This document shows, piece after piece, positions 50,555 through 60,832 of a stretch of 64,000 nucleotides of DNA. The notes beneath the pieces are model-generated. The model did no database searches, was not told the DNA's origin, and saw only the letters and a program-made list of their open reading frames with translations. The stretch spans positions 744,001 through 808,000 of the forward strand of contig NC_014761.1 of NCBI RefSeq assembly GCF_000183745.1, read 5' to 3'. A program made the translations under genes and the position numbers. Positions within the stretch are counted from its first letter, which is position 1. Each line of letters starts with the position of its first letter. The DNA is from Oceanithermus profundus DSM 14977. Its GTDB lineage: Bacteria; Deinococcota; Deinococci; Deinococcales; Marinithermaceae.

Positions 50555-50929
50555 ATGGAGATCCAGGCGTTGGTGCGCCCCGCCGATGGGGCGCCAAAGA
50601 AACCGGTGGCCAAAGGGAAGGGGGCCTTTCTGCAGGTACTGATCGGTCCCGAGGACGGCGCGCCCAATTTCATCCTGCGGCGCTTCACGCTCGAGCCCGG
50701 CGGCCGCATCCCCGCCCACCGTCACCCGACGATCGAGCACGAGCAGTTCGTGCTGAAAGGCAGGATGACGATCGGCCTGGACGGCGAGGAGCGCGAGGTC
50801 GGCCCCGGCGACGCCGTCTTCATCCCTGCGGGGGTGGCCCACTGGTACGAAAACCGCGGCGATGAGGCCGTCGAGTTTATCTGCGTGATCCCCAAGACCA
50901 AGGAATACGAGACCGAGTGGTTGGCCTAG
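50555..50929 (+). CDS. Cupin-domain protein
   Basis: 124 residues. Single cupin with full metal ligand set: GRIPAHRHPTIEHEQFVLKG (His, His, Glu) and AGVAHWYEN (His). Likely a small metallo-enzyme or binding protein of unknown substrate. TAGAAT ends 6 nt before the ATG. Ends in a hairpin shared with the next convergent gene. Confidence 0.85.
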   Translation: MEIQALVRPADGAPKKPVAKGKGAFLQVLIGPEDGAPNFILRRFTLEPGGRIPAHRHPTIEHEQFVLKGRMTIGLDGEEREVGPGDAVFIPAGVAHWYENRGDEAVEFICVIPKTKEYETEWLA

Positions 50930-50951
50930 GGGGCACGCGGCCCCCTAGGCC
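50923..50951. terminator. Bidirectional hairpin containing both stop codons
   Basis: 12-bp perfect stem GGCCTAGGGGGC and GCCCCCTAGGCC, 5-nt loop ACGCG. The left arm carries the TAG of the cupin gene and the right arm the stop (CTA on this strand) of the ABC permease gene. Confidence 0.75.
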
Positions 50952-51904
50952 CGGATCTCGGCCCGCTGGAAGAACACGTAGGCGAGGGTGAAGAAGAGGA
51001 CGCTCGCCGCAACGAGGCCGGCGAATTGCGGCCAGACGAGCAGCAGCGACTGGCCCAGCGGCAGCGGCGTGCCGAGGACCATGCCCTCGAGCTGCGCCGG
51101 AAGCACGGGGCCGAGCGAGCGCACCTCGGGCCGCAGCAACGCCAGGGTGGCCTCGGCGTAGAGCGTGTTGGGGGCGACCCGGGCGAGCATCAGCTCCGTC
51201 TGCGCCTGCCGGTAGAGCTCCTCTTGGAAGCCGTAGCGTACGGGGCTCAGCGCCGGCGCGAGCAGCCCCGCGATCATCCCCCAGAAGACGGTGAGGAAGA
51301 GCCAGAGGCCGATCGCGGCCAGCGCGCTGGTGGTGGGGCTTTTGAACACCGTCGAGAAGAAGAGGGCCACCGCGAGCCAGACGCCGCCGTAGGCCAGGGT
51401 CGCCGCCAGGTAGAGGAGGCTGCGCGCCACCTCCTCGCCCGAGGGGGCGAGGCCGGTCAGCAGCACGCCCAGCCCCGTGATCAGCAGCCAGGTCGCCAGC
51501 AGCACCAGGCCCAGCGTCGCGAGCCCCGCCAGGTACTTGCCGAAGAGGAGGGCGTCGCGGTAGATCGGCTGGGCGAGCACCCGCCCCAGGGTGCGCCGCT
51601 GGTGTTCGCCGTTGACCGCGTCGAAACCCAACGCGATGGCCAGGAGCGGCACCAGGAAACCGGCGAAGGCGACGAACGAGGGAAGCGGGTCCTTGGCCGT
51701 GGTAAAGAGCCGGAGGAAGAGGAAGACGTCCTCGCCGACGGTGGACTTGATCGTCTGGATGGCGGCGTAGATCGTCCCCGCCGCGGTCAACACGATCAGG
51801 AGCTCGAGCAGCCGCATGCGGGCCCCCGAAAGCTGGTCCGCGAACTCCTTCAGAAACACCGGGCCCAGACCGGCGAACGCCGAACCCTCACGCCGCGTCG
51901 CCAT
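50945..51904 (-). CDS. ABC-2 type permease
   Basis: 319 residues, about six membrane spans. The region [32 protein letters not shown] is typical of ABC-2 exporters acting next to a CcmA-like ATPase. Start ATG at 51904 follows GAGGTG and overlaps the ATPase end by 17 nt. Probably exports or displays the product of the secreted-protein gene upstream or another envelope factor. Confidence 0.88.
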   Translation of the reverse strand: MATRREGSAFAGLGPVFLKEFADQLSGARMRLLELLIVLTAAGTIYAAIQTIKSTVGEDVFLFLRLFTTAKDPLPSFVAFAGFLVPLLAIALGFDAVNGEHQRRTLGRVLAQPIYRDALLFGKYLAGLATLGLVLLATWLLITGLGVLLTGLAPSGEEVARSLLYLAATLAYGGVWLAVALFFSTVFKSPTTSALAAIGLWLFLTVFWGMIAGLLAPALSPVRYGFQEELYRQAQTELMLARVAPNTLYAEATLALLRPEVRSLGPVLPAQLEGMVLGTPLPLGQSLLLVWPQFAGLVAASVLFFTLAYVFFQRAEIRA

Positions 51905-52826
51905 GGGACACCTCCTCGAAGTAGGCGCGGTAGACCTCGTCGAGATCGGGCTCTTCCAGATCCAGCCGCAGCAGCCGGCCTCCCCGCCGCACCACGGCGC
52001 GGGCGGCGTCGTCGCGCAGGTCGCGCTCGGCCTCCAGCAGGTAGCGGGCGCCGTCGCGCCGCACCCGCAGCACGCCGGACAGGCCGCCGAGGGCGGCCTC
52101 GAGGTCCTCGCCCTCGGCTTCCAGATGAATCCGGTAAGCGCCGCCCAGCACCTGCCGGGCCAGCTCCGGAACGCTGCCGACGAGCGCCATGCGGCCCTTG
52201 CGGAAGAGGCCGACACGGTCGGTGACCGTCTGCACCTGATGGAGCAGGTGCGAGGAGAGCAGCACCGTCAGCCCCCGGTCCCCCAGCGCACGGATCAAGC
52301 CGAGGAACTCGTGCGCGGCCTGGGGGTCGAGGCCCAGGGTGGGTTCGTCGAGGATCACCAGCTGCGGCTCCTTGAGCAGCACGTCGGCCAGGCCGAGCCG
52401 CTGCTTCATCCCCCGGGAGTAGGTGCGCACCGGACGGTCGGCGGCGTCGGTCAGGCCCATCGAGTCGAGCGCCTCGTCGATGCGCGCGTCGACGCCGGGA
52501 CCGCGCATCCCGTTGAGCGCCGCGGTGTACCGCAGGTTCTCCCGGCCCGAGAGGTCGTCGTAGAAGCCCACGGTGTCGGGCAGGTAGCCGACCCGCCGCT
52601 TGACCGAGAGCGGTTCGCGCACGGGGTCGTGCCCCAGCACCCGCACGCGGCCCGAGGTCGGCTCGGTGAGGCCCAGGAGCATCAGGATCGTCGTCGTCTT
52701 CCCGGACCCGTTGGGGCCCAGCAGACCGAAGACCTCCCCCTGTTCGACGTGCAGGTCGAGCCCGTCGACGGCGACCAGGTCGCCGTAGCGTTTGCTGAGG
52801 CCTTGGGTTTCGATGGCCGTCATCAT
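51888..52826 (-). CDS. ABC transporter ATPase (CcmA/NatA type)
   Basis: 312 residues. Walker [11 protein letters not shown], signature [15 protein letters not shown], Walker [13 protein letters not shown]-loop SSHLL. The C-terminal 100 residues are the extra domain of DrrA/CcmA proteins. Start at 52826 (ATGATG) overlaps the upstream stop. Operates with the ABC-2 permease. Confidence 0.92.
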   Translation of the reverse strand: MMTAIETQGLSKRYGDLVAVDGLDLHVEQGEVFGLLGPNGSGKTTTILMLLGLTEPTSGRVRVLGHDPVREPLSVKRRVGYLPDTVGFYDDLSGRENLRYTAALNGMRGPGVDARIDEALDSMGLTDAADRPVRTYSRGMKQRLGLADVLLKEPQLVILDEPTLGLDPQAAHEFLGLIRALGDRGLTVLLSSHLLHQVQTVTDRVGLFRKGRMALVGSVPELARQVLGGAYRIHLEAEGEDLEAALGGLSGVLRVRRDGARYLLEAERDLRDDAARAVVRRGGRLLRLDLEEPDLDEVYRAYFEEVSHGDAA

Positions 52827-53971
52827 CGCCTTCCGAAGCGCGCCACCGCCAGCGCCAGGACCCCCAGGGCCACCGCGATCAGGCCGACGCCCACGACGCC
52901 CCAGACCGTCGAGGTCAGCACCGTGATGCGGAAGTCGGCGTTTTCGGGCGTGCCGTTCTTCGGGCGTGCGGTGAGGGTGACCATGTAATCGCCGGCGATG
53001 GCCTTGGACGAGGGCTTGATCTTGACCGTGACCTCGGCCTGTTCCCCGGCGGGTATCGCGTCGATGCGTTTGGGTTCGAAGCTTAGCTCCCAGCCGGAGG
53101 GTTCGTACGAGGAGAACTCCACCTGTTTGGCCTCGGCGCTGCCCCGGTTCTTGACGACGATCTTCAGGGGCGACGTGCGCCCGGCGTAGGCGCGGCCCGA
53201 AAGGCGCCCGTCGGGGGTGGTGAGGCTCAGCTCGGGCCGTCCGGTGATCACGGCGGTCAGCTCCAGGCCCGCCCTGGCGGCTCCGCTCCTCGCGGCCACC
53301 TCGATCTTGTATTCGCCCGCCTGCACCCGCGGGGGCGGGCTCACCTCGATGTCGACGTTCTTGGTCTCGCCCGCCTTGATGGGCAGTGTGGTCACTTCCT
53401 GCCCCGAGAACTGCGGCTTGAACACGACTTCGAAGCCCTGGGGGGCGTCGGCCTCGAGGCCGACGAGAAGGTCTTGATCCGATTCGTTCTTGAGGGTGGC
53501 CCGGTAGCGGAAGGTGGTCTTGGGGGTGCCCTTGAGCACGGGTAGTTCCACCTCGAGCCGCAGCGAAGGCGGCAGCACCTTGCCTACGGTGAGGGTGAGG
53601 GGGAGGCGGGCCCGGGCGCTCGCCCCCTCGGCGAGAACGGTCATCGTGTAGCGGCCTTCCCCGACCTCCTTGGGCACCTCGACGCGGAGGGTGAGGTTCT
53701 GCGTAGCGTCGGGCGCCAGGAAAGCGGCCTCGACCACCCTTCCGCTGCCCAGGAAGGCGACCGTCCAGCCCGCGGGCGCGCCCTCGACGCGCAAGCGCGT
53801 GAGCTGGGGTGGGAGGCCGTAGTTCCTCAGCGTCAGGGGAAGGTTGACCACCTCGCCCGCCTTGACGGTGAGCGCGGGGTAGGGGGTGGAGAGCACGAGT
53901 CCTTTGTAGGTGGTCTGCCCTTGTGCGAACGTTACGGCCAACGCCAACAGGAAGCCTGCGAGTCTCCGCAT
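52823..53971 (-). CDS. Secreted NEW3-like protein with C-terminal membrane anchor
   Basis: 382 residues. Signal peptide ([18 protein letters not shown]), three or so Ig-like NEW3/alpha-galactosidase-type repeats that each end in a segment like [15 protein letters not shown] or [11 protein letters not shown], and a C-terminal membrane span followed by RFGRR. Probably sits on the outside surface. First gene of a three-gene ABC-2 unit; ribosome site GGAGGTGA. Could be a co-factor or substrate of the exporter. Confidence 0.8.
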   Translation of the reverse strand: MRRLAGFLLALAVTFAQGQTTYKGLVLSTPYPALTVKAGEVVNLPLTLRNYGLPPQLTRLRVEGAPAGWTVAFLGSGRVVEAAFLAPDATQNLTLRVEVPKEVGEGRYTMTVLAEGASARARLPLTLTVGKVLPPSLRLEVELPVLKGTPKTTFRYRATLKNESDQDLLVGLEADAPQGFEVVFKPQFSGQEVTTLPIKAGETKNVDIEVSPPPRVQAGEYKIEVAARSGAARAGLELTAVITGRPELSLTTPDGRLSGRAYAGRTSPLKIVVKNRGSAEAKQVEFSSYEPSGWELSFEPKRIDAIPAGEQAEVTVKIKPSSKAIAGDYMVTLTARPKNGTPENADFRITVLTSTVWGVVGVGLIAVALGVLALAVARFGRR

Positions 53972-54020
53972 CGTTCACCTCCAACGCACCAATTTTCCAG
54001 CAATAGGGGATAAAAAATAT

Positions 54021-54048
54021 GAACCGCAGGGACGCAACCCTGCGGTTC
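54021..54048 (-). terminator. Terminator of the leu-ilvD operon
   Basis: Stem GAACCGCAGGG (54021-54031) and CCCTGCGGTTC (54038-54048). On the minus strand it is followed by ATATTTTTTATCC, a good T run. It follows the ilvD stop. Confidence 0.9.
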
Positions 54049-54063
54049 GGCGCACGGCGGCGG

Positions 54064-55764
54064 CTACTCGGGTTCGCGCAGCACCGCGCCGTGGGCGGCG
54101 TTGGTGACGAGCGCCCGGTAGCGCTTGAGCCAGGAGCCGTTCACCGGTTTGACCTTGGGTTTGAAGCGGGCGCGCCGGCGCGCGAGCTCGGCCTCGTCCA
54201 CCCGCAGCTCGATCCGCCCTTCGATCAGGTCCAGGGCGATGACGTCGCCTTCCTGAACCAGGCCGATCGGCCCGCCCTCGGCGGCCTCGGGGCTGACGTG
54301 GCCCACCGCGGCGCCCCGGGTGCCCCCCGAGAAGCGGCCGTCGGTGACCAGGGCCACGCTCTCGCCCAGGCCGCGGCCGACGATGGCGCTGGTGGGGGCC
54401 AGCATCTCGCGCATGCCGGGGCCGCCCTTGGGGCCCTCGTAGCGCACCACCACCACGTCGCCCGGCCGGATCCGGCCGGCGTCGATGGCCGCTTGGGCCT
54501 CCTCTTCGCTGTCGAAGACGCGGGCCGGGCCCTCGTGGCGCATCATCTCGGGCACCACCCCCGCGGTCTTGACCACCGCCCCTTCGGGGGCGAGGCTGCC
54601 GAAGAGGATCCGCAGCCCCCCCTGGGCGTCGTAGGGGTTTTCCAGCCGGCGGATCACGCGCTCGTCGCGGATCTCGTAGCCCTCCGCGAGCTGCTCGCCC
54701 AGGGTGCGGCCGCTGGCGGTGCGCGCCTCCAGGTTCAGATAACCGCCGCGGGCGAGCTCGCCCAGGATGGCGAAGACGCCGCCGGCGCGGTCGAGGTCTT
54801 CCATGTGGTAGGCGCTCGAAGGCGCGATCTTGCACAGCGTGGGCGTGGTGCGGCCGATGGCGTCGAGCTTTTCGAGCGCGAAGGGGATGCCCGCCTCCTC
54901 GGCCACGGCCAGGGTGTGGAGCACGGTGTTGGTGGAGCCGCCCATGGCCACGTCGAGGCGGAAGGCGTTTTCGAAGCTCTGCTCGTTCACGAAGTCGAGC
55001 GGCTTCACGTCCTCCTCCACCATGCGCATCAGCCAGTTCACCGCGGTCTTCTTCAGCTCCTCGCGCCGCGGGTCGGTGGCCAGGATCGAGCCGTTGCCGG
55101 GCACGGCCAGGCCCAGGGCCTCGAGCAGGCAGTTCATCGAGTTGGCGGTGAACATGCCCGAGCAGCTCCCGCAGCTGGGGCAGGCGAGCTGTTCGATCTG
55201 CTCGAGCCGCTCGGGGCTCATCGTACCCTCCTTGACCGCCCCCACGCCCTCGAAGACGCTGATCAGGTCCAGCGCCTCGCCGTCGAGGTAGCCCGCCTTC
55301 ATCGGTCCGCCCGAGACGAAGACGCTGGGCAGGTTGACCCGCACCGCGGCCATCAGCATGCCGGGCACGATCTTGTCGCAGTTGGGGATGAAGATCGCCC
55401 CGTCGAAGGCGTGGGCCCGCAGCATCGTCTCCACGCTGTCGGCGATCAGCTCGCGGCTGGGCAGGCTCCACTTCATGCCCTCGTGGCCCATGGCGATGCC
55501 GTCGTCCACGCCGATGGTGTTGAACTCGAAGGGCACCCCGCCGGCCTCGCGGACGTAGCGTTTGATGCTGCGCACGAACTCCTGCAGGTGGGCGTGCCCC
55601 GGGACGATGTCCACGTAGCTGTTGACCACCGCGATGAAGGGTTTGTCGAAGTCGGACTCGCGCTCGATCACGCCGGTGGCGCGCAAAAGCGAGCGGTGGG
55701 GCGCGCGTTCGAGCCCCTTCTTGATGACGTCGCTGCGAAGACGCTTATTCTTTTCGCCAGTCAT
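54064..55764 (-). CDS. ilvD: Dihydroxy-acid dehydratase
   Basis: Third step of valine and isoleucine synthesis. 566 residues. Fe-S cysteines in [10 protein letters not shown] and [11 protein letters not shown], typical of IlvD. Overlaps the SDR gene by 20 nt and is the last gene of the leu cluster; a terminator follows. Confidence 0.97.
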   Translation of the reverse strand: MTGEKNKRLRSDVIKKGLERAPHRSLLRATGVIERESDFDKPFIAVVNSYVDIVPGHAHLQEFVRSIKRYVREAGGVPFEFNTIGVDDGIAMGHEGMKWSLPSRELIADSVETMLRAHAFDGAIFIPNCDKIVPGMLMAAVRVNLPSVFVSGGPMKAGYLDGEALDLISVFEGVGAVKEGTMSPERLEQIEQLACPSCGSCSGMFTANSMNCLLEALGLAVPGNGSILATDPRREELKKTAVNWLMRMVEEDVKPLDFVNEQSFENAFRLDVAMGGSTNTVLHTLAVAEEAGIPFALEKLDAIGRTTPTLCKIAPSSAYHMEDLDRAGGVFAILGELARGGYLNLEARTASGRTLGEQLAEGYEIRDERVIRRLENPYDAQGGLRILFGSLAPEGAVVKTAGVVPEMMRHEGPARVFDSEEEAQAAIDAGRIRPGDVVVVRYEGPKGGPGMREMLAPTSAIVGRGLGESVALVTDGRFSGGTRGAAVGHVSPEAAEGGPIGLVQEGDVIALDLIEGRIELRVDEAELARRRARFKPKVKPVNGSWLKRYRALVTNAAHGAVLREPE

Positions 55765-56494
55765 AGACCGTTCCCGTGTAGCGGTGGGGGTCGGCCTCGA
55801 GGACGCGAACCAGGTAGTTCGCCGCCTGCTCGGGGCTGATCAGCACCCCCTTTTCCTTGTAACCGCCAAAGATTTCGTGCAGCTGCTCGGCCGCGCCGCC
55901 GGTGGCGCTGCGGGCCTGTTCCTGCATGCCGGTGTCCACCACCCCGGGGCGGTAGGCGAAGCTGGCCACCATCGGGGCTTCGGCTGCGACCTGACGCGCC
56001 AGGTGCTCCTCGGCCGCTTTGGCGATGGCGTAGGCGCCGATGCCGGGCAGGTTGTACTCGGCCGCGCCCGAGCCGACGTAGACGGCCACGCCGTCGCCAG
56101 CGGCGATCAGGTCGGGCAGGGCGAATCGGGTGAGCTGGTAGGCGCCGGTGAGGCTCGCCCCCAGCACCTCGTTCCAGTGGCGCTCGGGAAGCTCCCACAG
56201 GAGCGGTCCCGCGTGCAGCACCCCGGCGTTGTGCACGAAGCCGTAGAAGCGGCCCAGCTCGCGCGCCAGCTCCACCAGCCGGCGGGCGGTTTCGGCGGCG
56301 GCCACGTCGCCCGCGTGGTGGCGCACCTGCACCCCCTTCGCTTCGACTTCCCGCGCCACTTCCGCCAGGGCCTCCTCGCCGCGGGCGGTGAGCACCAGGT
56401 GGGCCCCGCGCTCGGCCAGCCCCAGCGCCAGGGCCCGGCCGATGCCGCGCGAGGCTCCGGTCAGGATCAGGGTTCTTCCTCTCAGGCTCGGCAT
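55745..56494 (-). CDS. Short-chain dehydrogenase/reductase in the leu-ilvD operon
   Basis: 249 residues. NAD(P) motif [10 protein letters not shown] near residue 12, NAG at [10 protein letters not shown], and Tyr-x3-Lys in [10 protein letters not shown]; Ser in VGSGAAEYN. Function unknown. It lies between leuB and ilvD with 8-nt spacing upstream and overlapping ilvD, so is co-transcribed with branched-chain amino acid genes without an obvious role there. Confidence 0.9.
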   Translation of the reverse strand: MPSLRGRTLILTGASRGIGRALALGLAERGAHLVLTARGEEALAEVAREVEAKGVQVRHHAGDVAAAETARRLVELARELGRFYGFVHNAGVLHAGPLLWELPERHWNEVLGASLTGAYQLTRFALPDLIAAGDGVAVYVGSGAAEYNLPGIGAYAIAKAAEEHLARQVAAEAPMVASFAYRPGVVDTGMQEQARSATGGAAEQLHEIFGGYKEKGVLISPEQAANYLVRVLEADPHRYTGTVYDWRKE

Positions 56495-56502
56495 ACTCCA
56501 GT

Positions 56503-57567
<1,065 letters not shown>

Positions 57568-58188
57568 TCAGGCCCGGCCGCGGTAACCGCCGCGTTTGCC
57601 CGGCCCCGGCCGAGCGGCGTCAAGCTTCTTGATCTCGTCCATCGCCTCCAGCAGCTCGGCCAGCGGGTCCCAGCGCCCGCTGACGAGGGCCTCGCGGGCC
57701 GCCTCGCGGATGGCCAGCGGCGCCACCCGCCCGCCGAAGCGCACCTCGCGCGCCTCCAGGTCCACCTCCACCTCGCCCTCGGGATGGGCCTCCACCCACT
57801 CGGCCAGCACCCCCAGGTCTTCGGGGTCGAGGGTCACGCAGACCAGGCCGATCTGGGTGGCGTTGCCGAAGAAGATCTCGGCGAAGCTCTCGCCGATGAT
57901 CGCTTGGAAGCCGGCCCGCTTGATGGCCTGGGGGGCGTGCTCGCGGCTGGAGCCGGAGCCGAAGCCGGCCCCCACCACCAAGACGCGCGCCCCCCGGCGC
58001 TCGGGGCGGTTGAGGGGGTGGTCCTTGGGGTTGCCGGCCTCGTCGTAGCGCTCGTCGTAGAAGAGCGCCTCGCCCAGCCCGTCGAAGGTGACGGCCTTGA
58101 GGAAACGCGCGGGGACGATGCGGTCGGTGTCGATCTCGTCGCCGGGGATCACCACGGCGCGCCCGCGTACTTGTTTGATGGCTTCCAT
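57568..58188 (-). CDS. leuD: 3-isopropylmalate dehydratase small subunit
   Basis: Swivelling domain of isopropylmalate isomerase. 206 residues. GDEIDTDRIVPARFL and GAGFGSGSSREHAPQA are diagnostic. The ATG at 58188 overlaps the leuC stop (TGATG). A Pro/Gly/Arg-rich tail of about 20 residues follows the domain. Confidence 0.96.
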   Translation of the reverse strand: MEAIKQVRGRAVVIPGDEIDTDRIVPARFLKAVTFDGLGEALFYDERYDEAGNPKDHPLNRPERRGARVLVVGAGFGSGSSREHAPQAIKRAGFQAIIGESFAEIFFGNATQIGLVCVTLDPEDLGVLAEWVEAHPEGEVEVDLEAREVRFGGRVAPLAIREAAREALVSGRWDPLAELLEAMDEIKKLDAARPGPGKRGGYRGRA

Positions 58189-59609
58189 CAGGCCTTCACC
58201 CCCAAGACCTCGCGCACGTCCACGACCTCGCCGGTCAGGGCCGCTGCGGCGACCATCGCCGGGCTGGCCAGCAGGGTGCGACCCTGGGGCGAGCCCTGCC
58301 GCCCCTTGAAGTTGCGGTTCGAGCTGCTGATCGAGATCTCGTCGCCCACCAGCTTGTCGGGGTTCATCGCCAGGCACATGCTGCAGCCGGCGTAGCGCCA
58401 CTCGAAGCCGGCGTCGCGGAAGATTTGGTCGAGCCCCTCGGCCTCGGCCTGGCGGGCCACCTGCTCGCTGCCGGGCACGACGATGGCCCGCACGCCCGCG
58501 GGCACCCGGCCGCCCGCGGCGCGCACCACCCGCGCGGCCTCGCGCAGGTCGCTCAGGCGGCCGTTGGTGCAGCTGCCCACGAAGGCGACGTCGATCTTCT
58601 GCCCCTTGATGGGCCGGCCGGGCTCGAGCTTCATGTATTCCAGCGCCTCGCGCACCAGCGCCGCCTCCTCGTCCGGGACACCTTCCGGATCCGGCACCCG
58701 TTCCTCCACGGTGATCGCCTGCCCGGGGTTGATGCCCCAGGTGACGTAGGGGGCGATCCGCGAGCCGTCGATTTCCACCACGTCGTCGTACTCGGCGTCG
58801 GGGTCGGAGGCCAGGCCGCGCCAGTGGGCCACGGCCGCCTCCCACTCGTCTTCCGCGGGCGCGTAGGGGCGGCCTTTCAGGAAGGCGAAGGTGGTCTCGT
58901 CGGGGTTGACGTAGCCGATGCGGGCCCCGCCCTCGATGGACATGTTGCAGACGGTCATGCGTTCTTCCATGGTCATCCCGTCGATCACCGCACCGCCGTA
59001 CTCGTAGGCGTAGCCCTGGCCGCCCCCCACGCCCAGGGTGCGGATGACGTGCAGGATCACGTCCTTCGCGCCCACGCCGGGCCGCAGCCGGCCGTTGACG
59101 TTGATGCGCCGCACCTTGAGCCGGGGCATGGCCACCGTTTGGGTGGCCAGCACGTCGCGCACCTGGGTGGTGCCGATGCCGAAGGCGATGGCCCCAAAGG
59201 CGCCGTGGGTGGAGGTGTGGCTGTCGCCGCAGACGATGGTGAACCCCGGCTGGGTCAGGCCCTGCTCCGGTCCCACCACGTGGACGATGCCCTGCCTGCC
59301 GCTGCCCACGTCGAAGAGTTCGATGCCGTGCTCGCGGGTATTCTTGCGCAACTCCTCGATCATCGCCTGGGCCAGCGGATCGGCGAAGGGCTCGCTGCGG
59401 GCGTCGGTGGGGACGATGTGGTCCACCGTCGCAAAGGTGCGGTGCGGCATGGCTACCCCGAGCCCCAGTTCCCGCAGCATTCCGAAGGCCTGCGGGCTGG
59501 TGACCTCGTGGATGAGGTGCAGGTCGATGAAGAGCTGGCTCTGCCCGCTTGCGAGCCGGCGCACCTCGTGGGCTTCCCAGACCTTTTCGTAGAGCGTTTT
59601 CCCGGCCAC
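58188..59609 (-). CDS. leuC: 3-isopropylmalate dehydratase large subunit
   Basis: Fe-S hydrolyase for leucine synthesis. 473 residues. [26 protein letters not shown] and [14 protein letters not shown] supply the cluster cysteines. The start is GTG at 59609 with GGAGG upstream; earlier ATG would enter the attenuator. First structural gene of leuC-leuD-leuB-SDR-ilvD. Confidence 0.97.
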   Translation of the reverse strand: MAGKTLYEKVWEAHEVRRLASGQSQLFIDLHLIHEVTSPQAFGMLRELGLGVAMPHRTFATVDHIVPTDARSEPFADPLAQAMIEELRKNTREHGIELFDVGSGRQGIVHVVGPEQGLTQPGFTIVCGDSHTSTHGAFGAIAFGIGTTQVRDVLATQTVAMPRLKVRRINVNGRLRPGVGAKDVILHVIRTLGVGGGQGYAYEYGGAVIDGMTMEERMTVCNMSIEGGARIGYVNPDETTFAFLKGRPYAPAEDEWEAAVAHWRGLASDPDAEYDDVVEIDGSRIAPYVTWGINPGQAITVEERVPDPEGVPDEEAALVREALEYMKLEPGRPIKGQKIDVAFVGSCTNGRLSDLREAARVVRAAGGRVPAGVRAIVVPGSEQVARQAEAEGLDQIFRDAGFEWRYAGCSMCLAMNPDKLVGDEISISSSNRNFKGRQGSPQGRTLLASPAMVAAAALTGEVVDVREVLGVKA

Positions 59610-59632
59610 GTGTCCTCCTCGTTCCGACAACG

Positions 59633-59655
59633 AAAAACCGCCCGGCGGGGGCGGT
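59633..59655 (-). terminator. Attenuator terminator upstream of leuC
   Basis: On the minus strand ACCGCCC, 5-nt loop, GGGCGGT then TTTTTCG. It lies between the leader peptide and leuC. Confidence 0.8.
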
Positions 59656-59676
59656 GAGCGCAGTCCAAACGCCAAC

Positions 59677-59724
59677 CTACCCCCGTGGAGGCGGAATTAG
59701 CGTTAGGGCGCGCGCGTACGTCAT
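59677..59724 (-). CDS. Leader peptide upstream of leuC
   Basis: 15-residue frame [15 protein letters not shown] starting 10 nt after the -10 box. It contains two Leu encoded by rare CTA and one Ile (ATT). An in-frame ATG also occurs 9 nt earlier. Likely regulates leuC expression by attenuation. Confidence 0.65.
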   Translation of the reverse strand: MTYARALTLIPPPRG

Positions 59725-59734
59725 CTTGCGCATG

Positions 59735-59763
59735 AGTATACGTTCGGCCCCGGGCGGCGTCAA
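59735..59763 (-). promoter_or_regulatory. Promoter of the leu operon
   Basis: Minus strand TTGACG (59763-59758), 17-nt spacer, TATACT (59740-59735); identical hexamers and spacing to the arg operon promoter. Confidence 0.85.
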
Positions 59764-59909
59764 CAGGGCCGAGTCGGGGTGTGGGTTGTCGGGGGTGGGA
59801 GGTGGGCCGGTTATGCATCGGCGATCGACGCTTGGCGTGCGTTGAGCCAACAACCCCCACCCCGGCCCTCCCCCAGGGGAGGGAGGTTTTTCGCAGCGAG
59901 TAATTCGTC

Positions 59910-59949
59910 ATTCCAGCCAAGCAGGCCCTTGGCCTGCGCGAGCTGGAAT
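59910..59949. repeat. 40-nt hairpin repeat, copy 2
   Basis: Matches 19430-19469: outer stem ATTCCAGC/GCTGGAAT and inner CAGGCC/GGCCTG with loop CTT. Confidence 0.85.
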
Positions 59950-60409
59950 CCAGAGCGGAAAGCACGGTGAGCGCTTCGTTTTTGTCTGATGACGACTCTT
60001 GAAAACCTCCCCCTTGGGGGAGGTGGCCGCAGGCCGGAGGGGGGTTGTTTTTTGAGGATGCAGGGGGTCGGGGGTGGGATGTGGGTTGGCCACGATTCGA
60101 ATGATGGGCGATGGCTTCGTTGGCGCCAACAACCCCCACCCCAACCCTCCCCCAGGGGAGGGAGCATTATTTCGCAGTGACCGAACCGCGTAGTTTGGGC
60201 GCGGCATGGGGCCCGATAGTCGGCTTCGCCGGGAAGTGGGTTGTAGGGGGTGGGAGGTAGGAAAATCAAGCTTCGTATCCGGCATACTGCCCCACGACCT
60301 CGTCGGCAAACTTCTTCGAATAAAAACCTACATCCCACACCCCACCTCCTACCTCCCGTTTTCCCGTTCCCCGGACGACCGAGGCGGATAGCCGGGGGGA
60401 GATCCGGGA

Positions 60410-60494
60410 GCCCGCCCTGAACTCGATTCAGGGCCTGCCCCGGACTTGATCCGGGGTCCATGCCGTACGAACAGCCGAGGTTTCGCTGCCGCTG
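60410..60494 (+). repeat. 85-nt repeat module, copy 2
   Basis: Matches 19743-19827 except that the second hairpin is CCCCGGACTTGATCCGGGG instead of CCCCTGCGAAAGCAGGGG. Confidence 0.85.
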
Positions 60495-60639
60495 ACTGGC
60501 CCACCACGAGCCACAAGCTAAACGCCACAGGGTGCGCAGTCCCGCTACCGCGAACAACGCACCGCGCACTATGCACCAAACGCCTCCCGGTAGTGCACGG
60601 TCCGCTTCCGCCACATTCAGCCGACTGCGCCGACTCCGC

Positions 60640-60668
60640 TTGACAGCCCGCGCGGCCGGGCATACAAT
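60640..60668 (+). promoter_or_regulatory. Promoter of the ilvBNC operon
   Basis: TTGACA at 60640-60645, 17-nt spacer, TACAAT at 60663-60668. Consensus-like. Confidence 0.9.
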
Positions 60669-60677
60669 CGCGGCAAG

Positions 60678-60758
60678 ATGCATGCGTTTGCGAGCATTAT
60701 TCTCCGCCCCGCGCTCGGCCTAGTACTAGGTCGGGGCGGGGGTGGCTTGCTGACGTAG
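60678..60758 (+). CDS. Leader peptide (attenuator) upstream of ilvB
   Basis: 26-residue frame starting 9 nt after the -10 box, MHAFASIILRPALGLVLG then Arg-Gly-rich and ending LLT. It has Ile-Ile-Leu, Leu-Val-Leu and Leu-Leu runs, including CTA codons. RNA strands 60704-60711 and 60732-60739 pair with each other; the G-rich strand 60735-60744 can instead pair with 60783-60791, which would block the terminator hairpin. Typical ilv attenuator logic; untested. Confidence 0.78.
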   Translation: MHAFASIILRPALGLVLGRGGGGLLT

Positions 60759-60782
60759 CGTCTGTTCGTTTTTAGCAAACCG

Positions 60783-60813
60783 CACCCCGCCGCTCATGGC
60801 GGGGTGTTCGTTT
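60783..60813 (+). terminator. Attenuator terminator upstream of ilvB
   Basis: Perfect 9-bp stem CACCCCGCC (60783-60791) and GGCGGGGTG (60798-60806), loop GCTCAT, followed by TTCGTTT. Ribosome site AGGAGG follows. Confidence 0.85.
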
Positions 60814-60832
60814 GGCAGGAGGGGGAAGAGGA

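Larger units (their letters stand above)
59780..60600. repeat. Intergenic repeat island 3
   Basis: About 0.8 kb with no credible gene. Contains copies of the 40-nt hairpin (59910-59949), the 85-nt module (60410-60494), direct and inverted copies of a CCTCCCCCAGGGGAGGGAGG element (about 59850-59896, 60007-60088 inverted, 60129-60183) and words shared with island 1 such as CCGGTTATGCATCGGCGATC. Confidence 0.8.

Noticed and set aside
59907-59975. Hairpin repeat as possible CRISPR or tRNA-like element
   Set aside because: Only scattered copies, no regular spacing, no tRNA cloverleaf or anticodon loop.
59811-60683. 290-codon minus-strand frame in repeat island 3
   Set aside because: Made of repeat modules; Pro/Ser/Arg-rich; overlaps the ilvB promoter; no start signals.
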